Below are positions 54,792 to 59,708 of a DNA stretch of 59,708 nt, piece after piece. The DNA is from Pseudomonas nitroreducens TX1. GTDB taxonomy: Bacteria > Pseudomonadota > Gammaproteobacteria > Pseudomonadales > Pseudomonadaceae. Every line of letters starts with the position of its first letter. Positions within the stretch are counted from its first letter, which is position 1. The stretch spans positions 1-59,708 of the forward strand of contig NZ_AMZB01000109.1 in NCBI RefSeq assembly GCF_000313755.1. The letters run 5' to 3'. The notes beneath the pieces are model-generated. The model worked only from the letters and a program-made list of their open reading frames with translations, did not search any database and was not told the DNA's origin. The translations under genes were made by a program, and so were the position numbers.

Positions 54792-56249
54792 ATGCCCTTT
54801 GCCCATCCCCTGCTGTTCAAGTCGCTCTGCTATGTGAATGGCCACTGGCTGCACAGTGCGAGCGGCACCAGCATCGCCGTCGACAACCCCGCCACCCGTG
54901 AAGCCATCGGCCACGTGCCGCTGCTCGACCGCGAGCAGATCGTGAGTGCCATCGACGCCGCCGCTGCTGCCTTCCCTGCCTGGCGCGCGCGCAGCCTGGA
55001 TGACCGGGGCGCGCTGTTGCGCCGCTGGGCCGAGCTGATTCGCCAGCACCGCGAGGACCTGGCGCAGATTCTCAGCCTGGAGCAGGGCAAGCCGCTGGCC
55101 GAGGCCCTCGGCGAGATCGACTATGCCGCCAGCTTCATTCCCTGGTTCGCCGAGGAGGCGCGGCGGCTGAACGGCCGCAACATCCCCAGCCACATCCCCG
55201 GCGCGCACCTGGGTACGGTGGTCGAGCCGGTCGGCGTCGCCGCCCTGCTGACACCGTGGAACTTCCCTTCGGCGATGATCACCCGCAAGGCCGCCGCCGC
55301 GTTGGCCGCCGGCTGCACCGTGGTGGTCAAGCCGGCCCACGAAACGCCCTACTCCGCCTTCGCCCTGGCGCAACTGGCCGAAGAAGCCGGCTTCCCTGCC
55401 GGTGTCTTCAACGTCGTGCTTGGCGAGCCGCAGATGGCCATGGAAACCCTGGTCGGCGATAGCCGCGTGCGTGCCGTGAGCTTCACCGGCTCGACCCGCG
55501 TGGGGAAACTTGTACTGCAAGCGGCCGCCCAGGACGTGAAGAAAGTCGCCCTGGAACTGGGCGGCAACGCGCCCTTCATCGTGCTGCCCGATGCCGATCT
55601 GGAACAGGCGGTGAAGTTCGCCATCGATGCCAAGTTCCAGACCTCCGGGCAGGACTGCTGCGCGGCCAACCGCATCCTGGTCGCCCGCGAACTCTACGAA
55701 CCCTTCCTTCAGCGCTTTGCCCGCGCCGTGCGTGAACTGCGCGTCGGCCCGGCCAGCGACTCGCGCAGCCAGATCGGCCCGCTGATGCACCAGGGCGCCT
55801 TCGACGTCACCTGCGAGCGTGTGCAGGACGCCATCGCCCAGGGCGCGCGCCTGCTCGCCGGCGGCGAACCCCATGCGCTCGGCGGCTGGTTCCACCAACC
55901 GACGGTGCTGGCCGACGTCACCCCGCAGATGCGCATCTGGCGCGAGGAAAACTTCGCACCGATTGCCGGCGTCAGCGCGTACGACGACCTCGACGAAGCC
56001 GTCCGGCAGGCCAACGACACCGAGTACGGCCTGGCCGCCTACCTGTGTGGGCAACGCCTGGATCACCTCTGGCCGCTGATGCGGCGCCTGGAATTCGCCA
56101 TGGTGGCGGTCAACGGCGCCAAGTTCACCGGCCACCCCATTCCCTTTGGCGGCATGAAGGCCTCGGGCCTGGGCCGCGAGGGCGGCAGCGAGGGCTTCGA
56201 ACCCTTCGTCGAAACCAAGTACTTCGCCTTGCACCACGGCACCATCTGA
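54792..56249 (+). CDS. doeC: DoeC, aldehyde dehydrogenase of ectoine catabolism
   Basis: DoeC oxidises L-aspartate-beta-semialdehyde to aspartate. The 485 residues are a succinate-semialdehyde-dehydrogenase-type enzyme with general base Glu255 (Leu-Glu-Leu-Gly-Gly) and catalytic Cys289 in Gly-Gln-Asp-Cys. The NAD-binding Thr-Pro-Trp-Asn-Phe-Pro lies at 154-159. GGGAG precedes the ATG, and only 16 bases separate it from doeD. By sequence alone succinate-semialdehyde oxidation cannot be excluded. Confidence 0.86.
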   Translation: MPFAHPLLFKSLCYVNGHWLHSASGTSIAVDNPATREAIGHVPLLDREQIVSAIDAAAAAFPAWRARSLDDRGALLRRWAELIRQHREDLAQILSLEQGKPLAEALGEIDYAASFIPWFAEEARRLNGRNIPSHIPGAHLGTVVEPVGVAALLTPWNFPSAMITRKAAAALAAGCTVVVKPAHETPYSAFALAQLAEEAGFPAGVFNVVLGEPQMAMETLVGDSRVRAVSFTGSTRVGKLVLQAAAQDVKKVALELGGNAPFIVLPDADLEQAVKFAIDAKFQTSGQDCCAANRILVARELYEPFLQRFARAVRELRVGPASDSRSQIGPLMHQGAFDVTCERVQDAIAQGARLLAGGEPHALGGWFHQPTVLADVTPQMRIWREENFAPIAGVSAYDDLDEAVRQANDTEYGLAAYLCGQRLDHLWPLMRRLEFAMVAVNGAKFTGHPIPFGGMKASGLGREGGSEGFEPFVETKYFALHHGTI

Positions 56250-56265
56250 CCGGGAGACCACCGCC

Positions 56266-57645
56266 ATGACTGAATACGCCAAGCTCTTCGAAGACGACCG
56301 CGCGCACTTCATGCACCCCTCGACCCACGCCCACGATCACGCCAGCGGCGCGCTGCCGGGGCGAATCATCACCGGTGCTTCCGGCGTGCGCATCCGTGAC
56401 CACCAGGGCCGCGAGCTGCTGGACGCCTTCGCCGGCCTCTACTGCGTGAACATCGGCTACGGCCGCACCGAAGTGGCCGATGCCATCCATGCACAGGCCA
56501 CGCAGCTGGCCTACTACCACACCTACGTGGGCCACTCCTCCGAGGCGATCATCGAACTGTCCGCGCGGATCATCCGCGACTGGGCGCCGGCGGGCATGAA
56601 GAAGGTCTACTACGGCCTCTCCGGCTCCGATGCCAACGAAACCCAGGTCAAGCTGGTGCGCTACTACAACAACGTGCTGGGCCGGCCGCAGAAGAAAAAG
56701 ATCATCTCCCGCCAACGCGGATACCACGGCTCGGGCATCGTCACCGGCAGCCTCACGGGGCTCGCGAGCTTCCACCAGCACTTCGACCTGCCGGTGGAAG
56801 GCGTCAAGCACACCCTCTGCCCGCACTTCTACAAGGCCCCGGCCGGCATGGACGAAGCGAGCTTCGTGCGCCACTGCGCCCAGGAGCTGGAAAACCTGAT
56901 CCTCGCCGAAGGCCCGGACACCGTGGCCGCCTTCATCGGCGAACCGGTGATGGGCACCGGCGGTATCATCGTCCCGCCCAAGGGCTACTGGGAGGCGATC
57001 CAGGCGGTGCTGGCGAAGTACGACGTGCTGCTGATTGCGGACGAGGTGGTCTGCGCCTTTGGTCGCGTGGGCGACAAGATGGGCAGCCAGCGTTACGGCA
57101 TGCGCCCGGACCTGATCACCACCGCCAAGGGCCTGACCAGCGCCTACGCGCCGCTGTCGGCGGTGATCGTCGGCGAGAAGGTGTGGGACGTGATCGACAG
57201 CGCCTCCAGCCGCGAAGGCGCCATGGGCCACGGCTGGACCTACTCCGGCCACCCGATCTGTGCGGCGGCGGCACTGGCCAACCTGAACATCCTCGAACGG
57301 GAAAACATCACCGCCAATGCGGCGGAAGTTGGCGGCTACCTCAATCAGCAGCTGCGCCAGACCTTCGAGGGGCATCCGTTGGTGGGCGAGGTGCGCGGCG
57401 ACGGCATGCTGGCGGCGCTGGAGTTCATGGCTGACCGCGAGGCGCGCACGCCATTCGACCCGGCGCTGAAGGTCGGCCCGAAGGTTTCGGCGGCCTGCCT
57501 GGAGCGCGGCATGATCGCTCGCGCCATGCCCCACGGCGACATCCTCGGCTTCGCCCCGCCGCTGGTGCTCACTCGCGCCGAGGCGGACGAGATCGTCGGC
57601 ATCGCCAGGGCGGCGGTGGATGCGGTGGCGGACGACGTGCTGTAG
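56266..57645 (+). CDS. doeD: DoeD, diaminobutyrate aminotransferase
   Basis: DoeD transaminates L-2,4-diaminobutyrate to aspartate-beta-semialdehyde, supplying DoeC. The 459-residue class-III aminotransferase has the PLP lysine Lys288 (Thr-Ala-Lys-Gly-Leu), the cofactor Asp in Ile-Ala-Asp-Glu-Val-Val at 257-262, and Gly-Ser-Asp-Ala-Asn-Glu near 120-125 for the phosphate. The length fits omega-aminotransferases. GGGAG lies upstream of the ATG. Confidence 0.86.
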   Translation: MTEYAKLFEDDRAHFMHPSTHAHDHASGALPGRIITGASGVRIRDHQGRELLDAFAGLYCVNIGYGRTEVADAIHAQATQLAYYHTYVGHSSEAIIELSARIIRDWAPAGMKKVYYGLSGSDANETQVKLVRYYNNVLGRPQKKKIISRQRGYHGSGIVTGSLTGLASFHQHFDLPVEGVKHTLCPHFYKAPAGMDEASFVRHCAQELENLILAEGPDTVAAFIGEPVMGTGGIIVPPKGYWEAIQAVLAKYDVLLIADEVVCAFGRVGDKMGSQRYGMRPDLITTAKGLTSAYAPLSAVIVGEKVWDVIDSASSREGAMGHGWTYSGHPICAAAALANLNILERENITANAAEVGGYLNQQLRQTFEGHPLVGEVRGDGMLAALEFMADREARTPFDPALKVGPKVSAACLERGMIARAMPHGDILGFAPPLVLTRAEADEIVGIARAAVDAVADDVL

Positions 57646-57654
57646 CGGCTCTTC

Positions 57655-57735
57655 GTAGGAGCGGATTCATCCGCGATGTGCCACCGGCCAGCTTGGAGCG
57701 GCCGGCAAGCGATCGCGGACGGAGTCCGCTCCTAC
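57655..57735. repeat. REPIN 4 (paired REP palindrome)
   Basis: Arms at 57655-57677 and 57712-57735 run from GTAGGAGCGGA to GTCCGCTCCTAC, with inner CCGCGAT/ATCGCGG and a spacer of about 34 bases. It marks the right end of the ectoine island. Confidence 0.85.
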
Positions 57736-57774
57736 GTAACCTTCAAGGTCGGTAAGTGGCGATAAACAGGGCGC

Positions 57775-58092
57775 TTACGAGCCCTTTGCCTTGTCCAGCT
57801 TACGCAGGAAGACCGTCATTTCCTTTTCCGCCTGCTTGTCGCCGTGTGCCTGCGCGGCGGCCAGTCCGTCGGTCCAGGCGGCGCGCGCGCCGTCCAGGTC
57901 GCCCTGGGCCTGCAGCGCCTTGCCCAGCAGCTTCCAGGCGGCAGAGTACTTGGGGTCCTGTTCCACGCAGCGGCGCAGGTGCTCGGCCGCCTTCACGGCA
58001 TCGTCGGCGTCCAGGTAGCCCTTGCCCAGGCCGAAGCGCAGCAGCGGGTTGTCCACGCCCTTGGCGAGCATTTTTTCCAGCGAATCGATCAT
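57775..58092 (-). CDS. TPR-repeat protein
   Basis: The 105-residue soluble protein is made of tetratricopeptide-type helix pairs: Ala-Glu-His-Leu-Arg-Arg-Cys-Val-Glu-Gln-Asp-Pro-Lys-Tyr-Ser-Ala-Ala-Trp is a clear TPR unit, with another on either side. Such proteins mediate protein contacts; no enzyme function is implied. It corresponds in place to PA0015 of P. aeruginosa, so the core order resumes here. Confidence 0.85.
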   Translation of the reverse strand: MIDSLEKMLAKGVDNPLLRFGLGKGYLDADDAVKAAEHLRRCVEQDPKYSAAWKLLGKALQAQGDLDGARAAWTDGLAAAQAHGDKQAEKEMTVFLRKLDKAKGS

Positions 58093-58139
58093 GGCGAGCC
58101 TCCGTCAGCAGGTCGCCATTCTGCCCCAGGATCAGTGCC

Positions 58140-59591
58140 TCATGCGCGCCAGAAGGCGGGCGTCAGCAGGATCAGCAGGGAGAATACCTCCAGCCGCCCC
58201 AGCACCATCGCCAGGCTCAGCACCAGCTTGGCGCTGCCCGGCAGGTTGCCGTAGTGTGCCGCTGCGTCGCCCAGCGCGGGGCCCAGGTTGTTCAGGCACG
58301 AGGCCAGCGTGGAGAACGCCGTGAGTTGGTCCACGCCCAACGCCAGCAGCACCAGCATCAGGCTGACGAAGGTCAGCAGGTAGATCGAGAAGAACGCCCA
58401 CACCGATTCCACCACACGGTCGGGCACGGTGCGCCGCCCGAGTTTCACCAGGAAAACTCCGTTGGGATGCAGCAGGCGCAGGAATTCGCGCATGCCCTGG
58501 CGGTACACCAGCAACATGCGCATCACCTTCATGCCGCCGCCGGTGGAGCCGGCGCAGGCGCCAATGAAGGTGCTGTACAGCAGCAGATAGGGCAACAGGG
58601 TCGGCCAACTGCTGAAGTCGGCGAGACCGAAGCCGGTGGTGGTCGCCACCGAGATCACCATGAACGCGGCATAGCGGATCGCCTGCAGCGGCGAGTCATA
58701 GTGGTGCTTGAGGATCAGTGTCGTCGCGGTGATCAGGAACAGCACCAGCAGGATGCCCAGGTAGGCCCGGCACTCGGTGTCCTTCAGGTAGTGATGCAGG
58801 CTGCGCTGGCGCCAGGCAAGAAAATGCAGGCTGAAGTTGATCCCGGAGATCACCAGGAAGGTCATGCAGATCAGCTCGATCAACGGGCTGTCGAAGTAGC
58901 CGATGCTCGCGTCATGGGTGGAAAAGCCACCGATGGCGATGGTGGAGAAACTGTGGCCGACCGCGTCGAACAGGCTCATGCCGGCCGTCCAGTAGGCCAG
59001 CGCGCAGGCCAGGGTCAGGCCGCAGTAGAGGAACCACAGGGTCTTGGCGGTATCGGCGATACGCGGCGAGAGCTTGTGCTCCTTCAGCGGGCCGGGCATT
59101 TCCGCACGGTACAGCTGCATGCCGCCGATGCCCAGCATCGGCATCACTGCCACCGCCAGCACCACGATGCCCATGCCGCCGAGCCATTGCAGCTGCTGGC
59201 GGTAGTAGAGGATCGCGTGGGGCAGCGTATCGAGCCCGGTGAGCACGGTGGCACCCGTGGTGGACAGGCCGGAGAAGGATTCGAACAGCGAGTCGACCAC
59301 GCCCATGTGCGGCGCGTCCGACAGGGCGAAGGGCAAGGCGCCGAACGAGCCCAGCACGATCCAGAACAGCGCCGTCACCAGGTAGCCGTCGCGGATGCGC
59401 AAGTCCTGCTTGTGCTGGCGGCACGGCCACCAGATGGCGAAGCCGGTCAGCAGCGTGACCAGGAACGAAGAGGCGAAGGGGTGCCAGGAATGCTCGGCGT
59501 AGTGAAGGTCCACGAGCAGCGGCGGCAGGTGCGTGGCGCTGAACAGCATCAGCAGCACGCCGAGGATTCGACCGATGGAGGAGTAGCGCAT
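58140..59591 (-). CDS. trkH: TrkH-family potassium uptake channel subunit
   Basis: TrkH/TrkG proteins form the K+-conducting membrane subunit of the Trk system, gated by TrkA. From the ATG at 59591 it has 483 residues with about ten membrane helices and four selectivity-filter loops, of which Thr-Thr-Gly-Ala (Leu-Ser-Thr-Thr-Gly-Ala-Thr) and Thr-Gly-Phe-Gly are clear. A longer reading to 59633 adds 14 Cys/Ser-rich residues and is not favoured. The ribosome site at the chosen start is weak. Confidence 0.9.
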   Translation of the reverse strand: MRYSSIGRILGVLLMLFSATHLPPLLVDLHYAEHSWHPFASSFLVTLLTGFAIWWPCRQHKQDLRIRDGYLVTALFWIVLGSFGALPFALSDAPHMGVVDSLFESFSGLSTTGATVLTGLDTLPHAILYYRQQLQWLGGMGIVVLAVAVMPMLGIGGMQLYRAEMPGPLKEHKLSPRIADTAKTLWFLYCGLTLACALAYWTAGMSLFDAVGHSFSTIAIGGFSTHDASIGYFDSPLIELICMTFLVISGINFSLHFLAWRQRSLHHYLKDTECRAYLGILLVLFLITATTLILKHHYDSPLQAIRYAAFMVISVATTTGFGLADFSSWPTLLPYLLLYSTFIGACAGSTGGGMKVMRMLLVYRQGMREFLRLLHPNGVFLVKLGRRTVPDRVVESVWAFFSIYLLTFVSLMLVLLALGVDQLTAFSTLASCLNNLGPALGDAAAHYGNLPGSAKLVLSLAMVLGRLEVFSLLILLTPAFWRA

Positions 59592-59688
59592 GACCGAGGC
59601 TGGCAAGCTGGAACAGGCCGCGCAGCGTGACAAGGGAAGCGGGTTGGCGCAGTAGGACCTGTCTGAAACCGACTCGGATTGATCTGGC

Positions 59689-59708
59689 GGGCCGCCCTAT
59701 GGCGGCCC
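59689..59708. other. GC-rich perfect hairpin at window end
   Basis: An 8-bp stem (GGGCCGCC / GGCGGCCC) with loop CTAT reaches the last base. No T-run follows on the minus side; the plus side is cut off. It may be a terminator of the next gene. Confidence 0.5.

Noticed and set aside
43468-57735. CRISPR array from repeated GTAGGAGC palindromes
   Set aside because: The repeats are kilobases apart, paired and inverted, without regular spacers: REP elements, not CRISPR.

Overview
This window is a Pseudomonas chromosome centred on the replication origin. Gene order rpmH-dnaA-dnaN-recF-gyrB, the atp operon next to parAB-rsmG-mnmG, two perfect parS sites inside recF, and algB-kinB, ampDh2 and glyQS-tag-htrB are all typical of the P. 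aeruginosa group. The order differs from what I remember of P. aeruginosa PAO1 (extra and displaced blocks), so a relative such as the citronellolis/nitroreducens type fits better than P. aeruginosa itself. GC content is high throughout; AT-rich spots are confined to origins and promoters.

Layout. 0-3 kb: leftward envelope/stress genes (Ivy-type lysozyme inhibitor, DUF1328 membrane peptide, small membrane protein, DUF2383 protein, three-BON-domain protein), with two sigma-54-like promoters. 3.2-6.3 kb: rightward algB-kinB, a two-component system of alginate control. 6.3-9.2 kb, leftward: ampDh2, a MarC-family protein and glmU; the marC/glmU junction looks like a rearrangement point. 9.3-16.4 kb: atpIBEFHAGDC, leftward. 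16.5-20.8 kb: parB, parA, rsmG, mnmG. 21.3-25.3 kb: mnmE, yidC, yidD, rnpA, rpmH, leftward. 25.3-25.85 kb: oriC. 25.85-32.05 kb: dnaA, dnaN, recF, gyrB, rightward. 32.1-36.5 kb: acyltransferase, gmhB, glyS, glyQ, leftward. 36.7 kb: tag, behind a LexA-type box.

From 37.3 kb the core order is broken by accessory genes. At 37.3-40.6 kb is a two-gene unit: a secreted VIT/VWA protein with a C-terminal PEP-CTERM signal, coupled by a 4-base overlap to an exosortase carrying an extra C-terminal domain. It looks like a dedicated one-enzyme, one-substrate surface-sorting system and is the most unusual thing here. Then follow htrB, an Nramp (mntH) transporter and a PilZ protein.

43.6-57.6 kb is an ectoine/hydroxyectoine uptake and catabolism island: ABC transporter ehuBCDA (leftward), MocR-type regulator enuR, eutB-eutC, doeA, doeB, an AsnC/Lrp regulator, a queuosine-precursor transporter (yhhQ) behind a likely preQ1 riboswitch, doeC and doeD. 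Imported ectoine would be hydrolysed (DoeA) and deacetylated (DoeB) to 2,4-diaminobutyrate, then taken by DoeD and DoeC to aspartate; EutB/EutC probably serve the hydroxyectoine branch. All REP-type palindromes and both copies of a 117-bp palindromic repeat lie in or at the edge of this island. The window ends with core genes: a TPR protein and trkH.
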